From positions 1 through 64,000 of the forward strand of contig CM031562.1 of assembly GCA_018466975.1 (NCBI GenBank): DNA of 64,000 nt, read 5' to 3'. The DNA comes from Sparassis latifolia (taxonomy: Eukaryota; Basidiomycota; Agaricomycetes; Polyporales; Sparassidaceae). The notes under the pieces were generated by a model that was given only the letters and a program-made list of their open reading frames with translations, did not search any database and was not told the origin of the DNA. The stretch's first letter is position 1; the number at the start of each line of letters is the position of its first letter. Positions 1 through 13,800 of the stretch are shown here, one piece after another. The position numbers were made by a program, and so were the translations under genes.

Positions 1-215
1 TAACCTAACCTAACCTAACCTAACCTAACCTAACCTAACCTAACCTAACCTAACCTAACCTAACCTAACCTAACCTAACCTAACCTAACCTAACCTAACC
101 TAACCTAACCTAACCTAACCTAACCTAACCTAACCTAACCTAACCTAACCTAACCTAACCTAACCTAACCTAACCTAACCTAACCTAACCTAACCTAACC
201 TAAACCTAACCCTAA
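1..215. repeat. Telomeric repeat array, (TAACC)n
   Basis: About 40 perfect tandem copies of TAACC run from base 1 to base 200. They are followed by slightly irregular units (one with an extra A, one CCCTAA-like) to about 215. The C-rich strand reads 5' to 3' from the end, as expected for a left chromosome end, so the G-strand repeat is TTAGG. The array is uninterrupted apart from the irregular innermost units. The unit is five bases long, while most fungi carry the hexamer TTAGGG. The call of a telomere is firm. Whether the pentamer is the true telomerase product is an inference from a single end. Confidence 0.95.
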
Positions 216-296
216 ATTACCGGCATGATTAGGTTAGGAACTGCCACTGTAGTAATAGACCAGTAATAATATACTACGCAATCAAGATGTCTATTG
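216..296. other. Telomere junction and spacer with inverted TTAGG motif
   Basis: This 80-bp segment joins the telomeric array to the first coding-like region. At 229-238 it carries two TTAGG units in the orientation opposite to the array, so that CCTAAC and GTTAGG face each other across about 20 bp. The whole segment, with the downstream gene tail, matches 21390-21512 in reverse orientation, including a shared block around GATTGCGTAGTA and ACTACAGTGGCAG. No gene is seen. Confidence 0.7.
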
Positions 297-1480
297 CTAC
301 AGCGACACATCAGTAATCAATGCCGCCCGAAAGTCTTCGAGACCGCAGGAGGGAGGTTTGCGGCCGTGGGACCGCGACGGCCGGCAAGCGATGACCGCAG
401 CGCCGTTGTTCGCTGTGAGGGCCTCCACAGGTCGGCGAGGGTCAGGGGATGGTGCTGGGAGGTGACGCGCCAACGCCGGGCCTGGAGCGCGAAGGGAGGT
501 CAGCGCGGCCGCCTCCGCGGTGGCTGACGCGATCACTGCGTTGCTGCTCACCGCATTTACCCGAGCACGCCGAAGAGGGCCGAAGCAGGCTGCGGCGGAA
601 GTGGTGGGTATGAGGCTTTGACGCCAAGGCGATCGCGAGTGAGGGGGCAGCGCGCACATGCTGCACCGCGATTGGACTCGCGGACAACGATGAGACTGCA
701 AAATGTTAGCACGGTGGGATATGGATAAAGAAGCTTTTTTTACTTACCTGGCATGCCCTTCGACCTCCGAAAACAAACGTGCTGCCGAATGTTGGCATTC
801 GACGGCCTGGGGGAGCGCAAGGCAGAGGGTGGAGGCCGGTGTGACGACCGAGGTGCCGTCGTTCATTGTGGTGGGCCTGCGCACGAAGCAGAGGGTCGAC
901 GGATGGTGCAGGGAGGTGGAGTGGTGTATGAGGCTTCGAGGCCTCCGCGATCGCGATGCGGAGGGCTGCGACGCCGTTGCACCGCGGTGGATGGCGCGAC
1001 AACGATGTGGCTGCAAATTGTTAGCACGGCTGAAAACAAACAAGAAGGAGTTCTTTGGCTCACCTGGGCCCTCTCGAACCCTCCAGATCGAACGTGGCGT
1101 CGAACGTTTCCGTTCGACGGCGCAGGAGACCGCGAGCCTCAGCCCGAGGTAGAGGTCGAGGTGTCGTCACGAAAACGCGTCAGACGTGTCGCGTTGGACC
1201 AGAACCTAGGGAGGGAGACAGAAACAAGCGGCCTACGACCCGTTGTACGGTTCGCAAGCAGTTTTGAGCCCCCTCGATGGGCGAATGGAATGGTTCTGAA
1301 AGTGGGTCAGCTTACCTGGTGCGCGCCCGCCCACTTCTCTCGCCTGTATCTTCACAACAACAAGGCCATTCTCCCCGAGCAGGGTCTCGTCTTGTAGCCA
1401 CGACCGTCGCCTACCAGACGTTACCGCGTTCGAGGGATTTGAGTGAGCACAACGTCGGAAACGAAGGGAGAGAACTCACC
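297..1480 (-). CDS. Telomere-adjacent spliced gene-like region with duplicated exons
   Basis: Read on the minus strand towards the telomere, this region shows two well-formed introns, 696-747 and 1011-1063 (52 and 53 nt). Both begin GTAAG or GTGAG and both end with the same branch-plus-acceptor pattern, GTGCTAACA followed by TTTGCAG. The exons that follow the two introns are diverged copies of each other; both encode a segment containing ASKPHT and a later LPAPS-DP motif. A further GTGAGT donor lies near 1478. The last exon ends at 297 in the residues ITDVSL, and the same tail (VMDVSL) recurs at 21385-21402. I do not recognise the family. The reading frame across the 263-nt middle exon is not fully resolved, so it may be a decayed gene. 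Subtelomeric genes close to telomeres in other fungi often encode RecQ-type helicases, but no helicase motif is visible here. Confidence 0.4.
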
Positions 1481-1835
1481 AAAGCGCCACGCACTCCCCG
1501 CCACTTCGCCTCGGCTGTATCACAACCAAACTCTGAACCTCCCAAATCGGTAGTATTCAAGCCAGACGGCCAGGCTATCTGGACGATATACACATGAGGC
1601 CAGGGTAGAGCGGTGAGGACGAAAAATCGAGGAGTCGAAGACGCTGAGGTGGGAAAGTCGGTCGATTGCCGCCGGTATGCACGGCGACCCAGATCTCCGT
1701 CGAACTCTATCTTCGGTAGTTGGTAGATTCGATGTCGGGCGATCTTTCGAGATAGCCGAGGATCAAACGAGGGAGGAATGGCGATACAGGGGCGGAAAGT
1801 CGGGCGCTTAACGAGCGTTAGCCGCGCGCCTATGA
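1481..1835. other. Unique spacer between telomere-adjacent gene and satellite
   Basis: No tandem structure is seen in this stretch. An open frame on the minus strand runs from the satellite through to about 1411 and could be the 5' part of the telomere-adjacent gene, because a GTGAGT donor follows at about 1478. No ATG or promoter signal decides this. The satellite starts abruptly at about 1836-1841. Confidence 0.4.
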
Positions 1836-4800
1836 TAGGGCTACGACACTCTGTATGCGGTCTATAGTGGTCTGTAGCACTCAGTATGCGCCCATAGCAT
1901 TCTGTACGCGGTCCGTAGCATTCTGTATGCGGCCTATAGTGGTCTATGGTACTCTGTATGCGGTCTACTAAACATGACGGTCGATTTTTTATAAATGCGT
2001 GATAAATGTGTGACATAATAGATCTACACGAAAAGATAACGTTCCTCACCGAACCACTAAACGAAACACTAAACCTGATTCTAATCCTCACCTAATTCTG
2101 ACTGTAACCGGCTATAACCAAACACTAATACCTCTAACGTGGTGTGACTCTAATCTAAACCTCTAACGGATACTTGAAATAACGCCGCCTAGTATGTCGC
2201 TTAGAAGTATTTGTACGCCGTCAGAATATGGGTATGTCGCTTAGAAACGCTCGCTTGCCGCTTAAAAGTATTTGTATGCCGCTAGAAATGTCCGTATGTC
2301 GCCACTTACACTCTGTATGTGGTCTACTATGCCCGCACGCCGCTTATCGCACTCTGTATGCTGCCTGTAGTAAGCGCCGGTATGTCGCTGGAGGTATTTT
2401 TGTATGCCACTTAGAAATATTTGTATGCCGCTAGAAATATTTGTATGCCATCTACGAACGCTTGTACGTGGTCTACGAATGTCGGTATGTGGTCTATAAG
2501 CGTCAGATGCGGCTACGACGCCCGTATGCGTGTATAGTACTCTGTATGCGTGTATAGTACTCTGTAAACGCTGGTATGCGGCCTATAGCGGCCTGTCGCT
2601 AGAAGTATTTTTGTATGCCGCTTAGAAATATTTGTATGTCGCTAGAAATATTCGTATGTGGACTACAAATGTCCGTATGTGGTCTACTTAACGTCAGATG
2701 TGGGCTACGACACTCTGTATGCGGTCTATAGTGGTCTGTAGCACTCAGATGCGGTCCATAGCATTCTGTACGCGGTCCGTAGCATTCTGTATGCGCCTAT
2801 AGTGGTCTATGGTACTCTGTATGCGCCTACTAAACATGACGGTCGATTTTTTATAAATGCGTGATAAATGTGTGACATAATAGATCTACACGAAAGATAA
2901 CGCTCTCACCGAACCACTAAACTAAACACTAAACCTGATTCTAATCCTCACCTAATTCTGACTGTAACCAAGCTATAACCAAACACTAATACCTCTAACG
3001 TGGTGTGACTCTAATCTAAACCTCTAACGGATACTTGAAATAACGCCGCCTAGTATGTCGCTTAGAAGTATTTGTACGCCGTCAGAATATGGGTATGTCG
3101 CTAGAAACGCTCGCTTGCCGCTTAAAAGTATTTGTATGCCGCTTAGAAATGTCCGTATGTCGCCATTTACACTCTGTATGTGGTCTACTATGCCCGTGAC
3201 GCCGCTTATCGCACTCTGTATGCTGCCTGTAGTAAGCGCCGTATGTCGCTGGAGGTATTTTTTGTATGCCACTTAGAAATATTTGTATGCCGCTTAGAAA
3301 TATTTGTATGCCATCTACGAACGCTTGTACGCGGTCTACGAATGTCGGTATGTGGTCTATAAGCGTCAGATGCGGCTACGACGCCCGTATGCGGTGTATA
3401 GTACTCTGTATGCGTGTATAGTACTCTGTAAACGCTGGTATGCGCGTCTATAGCGGTCTGTCGCTAGAAGTATTTTTTGTATGCCGCTTAGAAATATTTG
3501 TATGTCGCTTAGAAATATTCGTATGTGGACTACAAATGTCCGTATGTGGTCTACTTAACGCTCAGATGTGGGCTACTTACACTCTGTATGCGGTCTATAG
3601 TGGTCTGTAGCACTGATGCGGTCCATAGCATTCTGTACGCGGTCCGTAGCATTCTGTATGCGCCTATAGTGGTCTATGGTACTCTGTATGCGGTCTACTA
3701 AATATGACGGTCGATTTTTATAAATGCGTGATAAATGTGTGACATAATAGATCTACACGAAAAGATAACGCTCTCACCGAACCACTAAACGAAACACTAA
3801 ACCTGATTCTAATCCTCACCTAATTCTGACTGTAACCAAGCTATAACCAAACACTAATACCTCTAACGTGGTGTGACTCTAATCTAAACCTCTAACGGAT
3901 ACTTGAAATAACGCCGCCTAGTATGTCGCTTAGAAGTATTTGTACGTCGTCAGAATATGGGTATGTCGCTTAGAAACGCTCGCTTGCCGCTTAAAAGTAT
4001 TTGTATGCCGCTTAGAAATGTCCGTATGTCGCCATTTACACTCTGTATGTGGTCTACTATGCCCGCACGCCGCTTATCGCACTCTGTATGCTGCCTGTAG
4101 TAAGCGCCGTATGTCGCTGGAGGTATTTTTGTATGCCACTTAGAAATATTTGTATGCCGCTTAGAAATATTTGTATGCCATCTACGAACGCTTGTACGTG
4201 GTCTACGAATGTCGGTATGTGGTCTATAAGCGTCAGATGCGGCTACGACGCCCGTATGCGTGTATAGTACTCTGTATGCGTGTATAGTACTCTGTAAACG
4301 CTGGTATGCGGTCTATAGCGGTCTGTCGCTAGAAGTATTTTTTGTATGCCGCTTAGAAATATTTGTATGTCGCTAGAAATATTCGTGATGTGGACTACAA
4401 ATGTCCGTGATGTGGTCTACTTAACGCTCAGATGTGGGCTACGACACTCTGTATGCGGTCTATAGTGGTCTGTAGCACTCGATGCGTCCATAGCATTCTG
4501 TACGCGGTCCGTAGCATTCTGTATGCGGCCTATAGTGGTCTATGGTACTCTGTATGCGGTCTACTAAACATGACGGTCGATTTTTATAAATGCGTGATAA
4601 ATGTGTGACATAATAGATCTACACTAAAAGATAACGCTCTCACCGAACCACTAAACGAAACACTAAACCTGATTCTAATCCTCACCTAATTCTGACTGTA
4701 ACCGAAGCTATAACCAAACACTAATACCTCTAACGTGGTGTGACTCTAATCTAAACCTCTAACGGATACTTGAAATAACGCCGCCTAGTATGTCGCTTAG

Positions 4801-7800
4801 AAGTATTTGTACGCCGTCAGAATATGGGTATGTCGCTTAGAAACGCTCGCTTGCCGCTTAAAAGTATTTGTATGCCGCTTAGAAATGTCCGTATGTCGCC
4901 ATTTACACTCTGTATGTGGTCTACTATGCCCGCACGCCGCTTATCGCACTCTGTATGCTGCCTGTAGTAAGCGCCGTATGTCGCTTGGAGGTATTTTTGT
5001 ATGCCACTTAGAAATATTTGTATGCCGCTTAGAAATATTTGTATGCCATCTACGAACGCTTGTACGTGGTCTACGAATGTCGGTATGTGGTCTATAAGCG
5101 TCAGATGCGGCTACGACGCCCGTATGCGTGTATAGTACTCTGTATGCGTGTATAGTACTCTGTAAACGCTGGTATGCGGCCTATAGCGGTCTGTCGCTAG
5201 AAGTATTTTTGTATGCCGCTTAGAAATATTTGTATGTCGCTAGAAATATTCGTATGTGGACTACAAATGTCCGTATGTGGTCTACTTAACGTCAGATGTG
5301 GGCTACGACACTCTGTATGCGGTCTATAGTGGTCTGTAGCACTGTATGCGTCCATAGCATTCTGTACGCGTCCGTAGCATTCTGTATGCGGCCTATAGTG
5401 GTCTATGGTACTCTGTATGCGGTCTACTAAACATGACGGTCGATTTTTATAAATGCGTGATAAATGTGTGACATAATAGATCTACACGAAAAGATAACGC
5501 TCTCACCGAACCACTAAACGAAACACTAAACCTGATTCTAATCCTCACCTAATTCTGACTGTAACCGAAGCTATAACCGAAACACTAATACCTCTAACGT
5601 GGTGTGACTCTAATCTAAACCTCTAACGGATACTTGAAATAACGCCGCCTAGTATGTCGCTTAGAAGTATTTGTACGTCGTCAGAATATGGGTATGTCGC
5701 TAGAAACGCTCGCTTGCCGCTTAAAAGTATTTGTATGCCGCTTAGAAATGTCCGTATGTCGCCATTTACACTCTGTATGTGGTCTACTATGCCCGCACGC
5801 CGCTTATCGCACTCTGTATGCTGCCTGTAGTAAGCGCCGGTATGTCGCTGGAGGTATTTTTTGTATGCCACTTAGAAATATTTGTATGCCGCTTAGAAAT
5901 ATTTGTATGCCATCTACGAACGCTTGTACGTGGTCTACGAATGTCGGTATGTGGTCTATAAGCGTCAGATGCGGCTACGACGCCCGTATGCGTGTATAGT
6001 ACTCTGTATGCGTGTATAGTACTCTGTAAACGCTGGTATGCGGTCTATAGCGGTCTGTCGCTAGAAGTATTTTTGTATGCCGCTTAGAAATATTTGTATG
6101 TCGCTTAGAAATATTCGTATGTGGACTACAAATGTCCGTATGTGGTCTACTTAACGTCAGATGTGGGCTACGACACTCTGTATGCGGTCTATAGTGGTCT
6201 GTAGCACTGTGATGCGTCCATAGCATTCTGTACGCGGTCCGTAGCATTCTGTATGCGGTCTATAGTGGTCTATGGTACTCTGTATGCGGTCTACTAAACA
6301 TGACGGTCGATTTTTTATAAATGCGTGATAAATGTGTGACATAATAGATCTACACGAAAGATAACGCTCTCACCGAACCACTAAACGAAACACTAAACCT
6401 GATTCTAATCCTCACCTAATTCTGACTGTAACCAAGCTATAACCAAACACTAATACCTCTAACGTGGTGTGACTCTAATCTAAACCTCTAACGGATACTT
6501 GAAATAACGCCGCCTAGTATGTCGCTAGAAGTATTTGTACGCCGTCAGAATATGGGTATGTCGCTTAGAAACGCTCGCTTGCCGCTTAAAAGTATTTGTA
6601 TGCCGCTTAGAAATGTCCGTATGTCGCCATTTACACTCTGTATGTGGTCTACTATGCCCGCACGCCGCTTATCGCACTCTGTATGCTGCCTGTAGTAAGC
6701 GCCGGTATGTCGCTTGGAGGTATTTTTGTATGCCACTTAGAAATATTTGTATGCCGCTTAGAAATATTTGTATGCCATCTACGAACGCTTGTACGTGGTC
6801 TACGAATGTCGGTATGTGGTCTATAAGCGTCAGATGCGGCTACGACGCCCGTGATGTGTATAGTACTCTGTATGCGTGTATAGTACTCTGTAAACGCTGG
6901 TATGCGGCCTATAGCGGTCTGTCGCTAGAAGTATTTTTTGTATGCCGCTTAGAAATATTTGTATGTCGCTTAGAAATATTCGTATGTGGACTACAAATGT
7001 CCGTATGTGGTCTACTTAACGTCAGATGTGGGCTACGACACTCTGTATGCGGTCTATAGTGGTCTGTAGCACTCAGATGCGGTCCATAGCATTCTGTACG
7101 CGGTCCGTAGCATTCTGTATGCGCCTATAGTGGTCTATGGTACTCTGTATGCGGTCTACTAAACATGACGGTCGATTTTTTATAAATGCGTGATAAATGT
7201 GTGACATAATAGATCTACACGAAAGATAACGCTCCTCACCGAACCACTAAACGAAACACTAAACCTGATTCTAATCCTCACCTAATTCTGACTGTAACCG
7301 GCTATAACCGAAACACTAATACCTCTAACGTGGTGTGACTCTAATCTAAACCTCTAACGGATACTTGAAATAACGCCGCCTAGTATGTCGCTTAGAAGTA
7401 TTTGTACGTCGTCAGAATATGGGTATGTCGCTAGAAACGCTCGCTTGCCGCTTAAAAGTATTTGTATGCCGCTTAGAAATGTCCGTATGTCGCCATTTAC
7501 ACTCTGTATGTGGTCTACTATGCCCGCACGCCGCTTATCGCACTCTGTATGCTGCCTGTAGTAAGCGCCGGTATGTCGCTGGAGGTATTTTTGTATGCCA
7601 CTTAGAAATATTTGTATGCCGCTTAGAAATATTTGTATGCCATCTACGAACGCTTGTACGTGGTCTACGAACGTCGGTATGTGGTCTATAAGCGTCAGAT
7701 GCGGCTACGACGCCCGTATGCGTGTATAGTACTCTGTATGCGTGTATAGTACTCTGTAAACGCTGGTATGCGGCCTATAGCGGTCTGTCGCTAGAAGTAT

Positions 7801-10800
7801 TTTTGTATGCCGCTTAGAAATATTTGTATGTCGCTAGAAATATTCGTATGTGGACTACAAATGTCCGTATGTGGTCTACTTAACGTCAGATGTGGGCTAC
7901 GACACTCTGTATGCGGTCTATAGTGGTCTGTAGCACTGTGATGCGGTCCATAGCATTCTGTACGCGGTCCGTAGCATTCTGTATGCGGCCTATAGTGGTC
8001 TATGGTACTCTGTATGCGGTCTACTAAACATGACGGTCGATTTTTTATAAATGCGTGATAAATGTGTGACATAATAGATCTACACTAAAAGATAACGCTC
8101 TCACCGAACCACTAAACGTAAACACTAAACCTGATTCTAATCCTCACCTAATTCTGACTGTAACCGGCTATAACCAAACACTAATACCTCTAACGTGGTG
8201 TGACTCTAATCTAAACCTCTAACGGATACTTGAAATAACGCCGCCTAGTATGTCGCTTAGAAGTATTTGTACGCCGTCAGAATATGGGTATGTCGCTAGA
8301 AACGCTCGCTTGCCGCTTAAAAGTATTTGTATGCCGCTTAGAAATGTCCGTATGTCGCCATTTACACTCTGTATGTGGTCTACTATGCCCGACGCCGCTT
8401 ATCGTACTCTGTATGCTGCCTGTAGTAAGCGCCGGTATGTCGCTGGAGGTATTTTTGTATGCCACTTAGAAATATTTGTATGCCGCTTAGAAATATTTGT
8501 ATGCCATCTACGAACGCTTGTACGTGGTCTACGAATGTCGGTATGTGGTCTATAAGCGTCAGATGCGGCTACGACGCCCGTGATGCGTGTATAGTACTCT
8601 GTATGCGGTGTATAGTACTCTGTAAACGCTGGTATGCGGTCTATAGCGGTCTGTCGCTAGAAGTATTTTTGTATGCCGCTTAGAAATATTTGTATGTCGC
8701 TAGAAATATTCGTATGTGGACTACAAATGTCCGTATGTGGTCTACTTAACGTCAGATGTGGGCTACGACACTCTGTATGCGGTCTATAGTGGTCTGTAGC
8801 ACTGTGATGCGGTCCATAGCATTCTGTACGCGGTCCGTAGCATTCTGTATGCGGCCTATAGTGGTCTATGGTACTCTGTATGCGGTCTACTAAACATGAC
8901 GGTCGATTTTTATAAATGCGTGATAAATGTGTGACATAATAGATCTACACGAAAAGATAACGCTCTCACCGAACCACTAAACGAAACACTAAACCTGATT
9001 CTAATCCTCACCTAATTCTGACTGTAACAAGCTATAACCGAAACACTAATACCTCTAACGTGGTGTGACTCTAATCTAAACCTCTAACGGATACTTGAAA
9101 TAACGCCGCCTAGTATGTCGCTTAGAAGTATTTGTACGCCGTCAGAATATGGGTATGTCGCTAGAAACGCTCGCTTGCCGCTTAAAAGTATTTGTATGCC
9201 GCTTAGAAATGTCCGTATGTCGCCATTTACACTCTGTATGTGGTCTACTATGCCCGCACGCCGCTTATCGTACTCTGTATGCTGCCTGTAGTAAGCGCCG
9301 GTATGTCGCTGGAGGTATTTTTGTATGCCACTTAGAAATATTTGTATGCCGCTTAGAAATATTTGTATGCCATCTACGAACGCTTGTACGTGGTCTACGA
9401 ATGTCGGTATGTGGTCTATAAGCGTCAGATGCGGCTACGACGCCCGTATGCGTGTATAGTACTCTGTATGCGTGTATAGTACTCTGTAAACGCTGGTATG
9501 CGCCTATAGCGGTCTGTCGCTAGAAGTATTTTTGTATGCCGCTTAGAAATATTTGTATGTCGCTTAGAAATATTCGTATGTGGACTACAAATGTCCGTGA
9601 TGTGGTCTACTTAACGTCAGATGTGGGCTACGACACTCTGTATGCGTCTATAGTGGTCTGTAGCACTCAGATGCGGTCCATAGCATTCTGTACGCGGTCC
9701 GTAGCATTCTGTATGCGGCCTATAGTGGTCTACAGTACTCTGTATGCGGTCTACTAAACATGACGGTCGATTTTTTATAAATGCGTGATAAATGTGTGAC
9801 ATAATAGATCTACACGAAAAGATAACGCTCTCACCGAACCACTAAACTAAACACTAAACCTGATTCTAATCCTCACCTAATTCTGACTGTAACGAAGCTA
9901 TAACCGAAACACTAATACCTCTAACGTGGTGTGACTCTAATCTAAACCTCTAACGGATACTTGAAATAACGCCGCCTAGTATGTCGCTTAGAAGTATTTG
10001 TACGCCGTCAGAATATGGGTATGTCGCTTAGAAACGCTCGCTTGCCGCTTAAAAGTATTTGTATGCCGCTTAGAAATGTCCGTATGTCGCCATTTACACT
10101 CTGTATGTGGTCTACTATGCCCGCACGCCGCTTATCGCACTCTGTATGCTGCCTGTAGTAAGCGCCGTATGTCGCTTGGAGGTATTTTTGTATGCCACTT
10201 AGAAATATTTGTATGCCGCTTAGAAATATTTGTATGCCATCTACGAACGCTTGTACGCGTGGTCTACGAATGTCGGTATGTGGTCTATAAGCGTCAGATG
10301 CGGCTACGACGCCCGTATGCGTGTATAGTACTCTGTATGCGTGTATAGTACTCTGTAAACGCTGGTATGCGGTCTATAGCGGTCTGTCGCTTAGAAGTAT
10401 TTTTGTATGCCGCTTAGAAATATTTGTATGTCGCTTAGAAATATTCGTATGTGGACTACAAATGTCCGTATGTGGTCTACTTAACGTTCAGATGTGGGCT
10501 ACGACACTCTGTATGCGGTCTATAGTGGTCTGTAGCACTGTGATGCGTCCATAGCATTCTGTACGCGGTCCGTAGCATTCTGTATGCGGCCTATAGTGGT
10601 CTATGGTACTCTGTATGCGGTCTACTAAACATGACGGTCGATTTTTATAAATGCGTGATAAATGTGTGACATAATAGATCTACACGAAAAGATAACGCTC
10701 TCACCGAACCACTAAACTAAACACTAAACCTGATTCTAATCCTCACCTAATTCTGACTGTAACCAAGCTATAACCAAACACTAATACCTCTAACGTGGTG

Positions 10801-13800
10801 TGACTCTAATCTAAACCTCTAACGGATACTTGAAATAACGCCGCCTAGTATGTCGCTAGAAGTATTTGTACGCCGTCAGAATATGGGTATGTCGCTAGAA
10901 ACGCTCGCTTGCCGCTTAAAAGTATTTGTATGCCGCTTAGAAATGTCCGTATGTCGCCATTTACACTCTGTATGTGGTCTACTATGCCCGTGACGCCGCT
11001 TATCGCACTCTGTATGCTGCCTGTAGTAAGCGCCGTATGTCGCTGGAGGTATTTTTTGTATGCCACTTAGAAATATTTGTATGCCGCTTAGAAATATTTG
11101 TATGCCATCTACGAACGCTTGTACGTGGTCTACGAATGTCGGTATGTGGTCTATAAGCGTCAGATGCGGCTACGACGCCCGTATGCGTGTATAGTACTCT
11201 GTATATGCGTGTATAGTACTCTGTAAACGCTGGTATGCGGCCTATAGCGGTCTGTCGCTAGAAGTATTTTTTGTATGCCGCTTAGAAATATTTGTATGTC
11301 GCTTAGAAATATTCGTATGTGGACTACAAATGTCCGTATGTGGTCTACTTAACGTCAGATGTGGGCTACGACACTCTGTATGCGGTCTATAGTGGTCTGT
11401 AGCACTGTGATGCGGTCCATAGCATTCTGTACGCGGTCCGTAGCATTCTGTATGCGGCCTATAGTGGTCTATGGTACTCTGTATGCGGTCTACTAAACAT
11501 GACGGTCGATTTTTTATAAATGCGTGATAAATGTGTGACATAATAGATCTACACGAAAAGATAACGCTCTCACCGAACCACTAAACTAAACACTAAACCT
11601 GATTCTAATCCTCACCTAATTCTGACTGTAACCGAAGCTATAACCAAACACTAATACCTCTAACGTGGTGTGACTCTAATCTAAACCTCTAACGGATACT
11701 TGAAATAACGCCGCCTAGTATGTCGCTTAGAAGTATTTGTACGCCGTCAGAATATGGGTATGTCGCTTAAACGCTCGCTTGCCGCTTAAAAGTATTTGTA
11801 TGCCGCTTAGAAATGTCCGTATGTCGCCATTTACACTCTGTATGTGGTCTACTATGCCCGCACGTCGCTTATCGCACTCTGTATGCTGCCTGTAGTAAGC
11901 GCCGTATGTCGCTGGAGGTATTTTTGTATGCCACTTAGAAATATTTGTATGCCGCTTAGAAATATTTGTATGCCATCTACGAACGCTTGTACGTGGTCTA
12001 CGAATGTCGGTATGTGGTCTATAAGCGTCAGATGCGGCTACGACGCCCGTATGCGTGTATAGTACTCTGTATGCGTGTATAGTACTCTGTAAACGCTGGT
12101 ATGCGGTCTATAGCGGTCTGTCGCTAGAAGTATTTTTGTATGCCGCTTAGAAATATTTGTATGTCGCTTAGAAATATTCGTATGTGGACTACAAATGTCC
12201 GTGATGTGGTCTACTTAACGTCAGATGTGGGCTACGACACTCTGTATGCGGTCTATAGTGGTCTGTAGCACTGTGATGCGGTCCATAGCATTCTGTACGC
12301 GTCCGTAGCATTCTGTATGCGGCCTATAGTGGTCTATGGTACTCTGTATGCGGTCTACTAAACATGACGGTCGATTTTTATAAATGCGTGATAAATGTGT
12401 GACATAATAGATCTACACGAAAGATAACGCTCTCACCGAACCACTAAACGAAACACTAAACCTGATTCTAATCCTCACCTAATTCTGACTGTAACCGAAG
12501 CTATAACCAAACACTAATACCTCTAACGTGGTGTGACTCTAATCTAAACCTCTAACGGATACTTGAAATAACGCCGCCTAGTATGTCGCTTAGAAGTATT
12601 TGTACGCCGTCAGAATATGGGTATGTCGCTAGAAACGCTCGCTTGCCGCTTAAAAGTATTTGTATGCCGCTTAGAAATGTCCGTATGTCGCCATTTACAC
12701 TCTGTATGTGGTCTACTATGCCCGCACGCCGCTTATCGCACTCTGTATGCTGCCTGTAGTAAGCGCCGGTATGTCGCTGGAGGTATTTTTGTATGCCACT
12801 TAGAAATATTTGTATGCCGCTTAGAAATATTTGTATGCCATCTACGAACGCTTGTACGTGGTCTACGAATGTCGGTATGTGGTCTATAAGCGTCAGATGC
12901 GCTACGACGCCCGTATGCGGTGTATAGTACTCTGTATGCGTGTATAGTACTCTGTAAACGCTGGTATGCGGCCTATAGCGGTCTGTCGCTTAGAAGTATT
13001 TTTGTATGCCGCTTAGAAATATTTGTATGTCGCTAGAAATATTCGTATGTGGACTACAAATGTCCGTGATGTGGTCTACTTAACGTCAGATGTGGGCTAC
13101 GACACTCTGTATGCGGTCTATAGTGGTCTGTAGCACTGATGCGGTCCATAGCATTCTGTACGCGGTCCGTAGCATTCTGTATGCGTCTATAGTGGTCTAT
13201 GGTACTCTGTATGCGGTCTACTAAACATGACGGTCGATTTTTATAAATGCGTGATAAATGTGTGACATAATAGATCTACACTAAAAGATAACGCTCTCAC
13301 CGAACCACTAAACTAAACACTAAACCTGATTCTAATCCTCACCTAATTCTGACTGTAACCGAAGCTATAACCAAACACTAATACCTCTAACGTGGTGTGA
13401 CTCTAATCTAAACCTCTAACGGATACTTGAAATAACGCCGCCTAGTATGTCGCTTAGAAGTATTTGTACGCCGTCAGAATATGGGTATGTCGCTAGAAAC
13501 GCTCGCTTGCCGCTTAAAAGTATTTGTATGCCGCTTAGAAATGTCCGTATGTCGCCATTTACACTCTGTATGTGGTCTACTATGCCCGTGACGCCGCTTA
13601 TCGCACTCTGTATGCTGCCTGTAGTAAGCGCCGGTATGTCGCTGGAGGTATTTTTGTATGCCACTTAGAAATATTTGTATGCCGCTTAGAAATATTTGTA
13701 TGCCATCTACGAACGCTTGTACGCGTGGTCTACGAATGTCGGTATGTGGTCTATAAGCGTCAGATGCGGCTACGACGCCCGTATGCGTGTATAGTACTCT

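Noticed and set aside
297..1480. Subtelomeric RecQ helicase gene, as found next to telomeres in other fungi
   Set aside because: None of the helicase motifs (Walker A, DEAH/DExH, QxxGRxGR) is visible on either strand.
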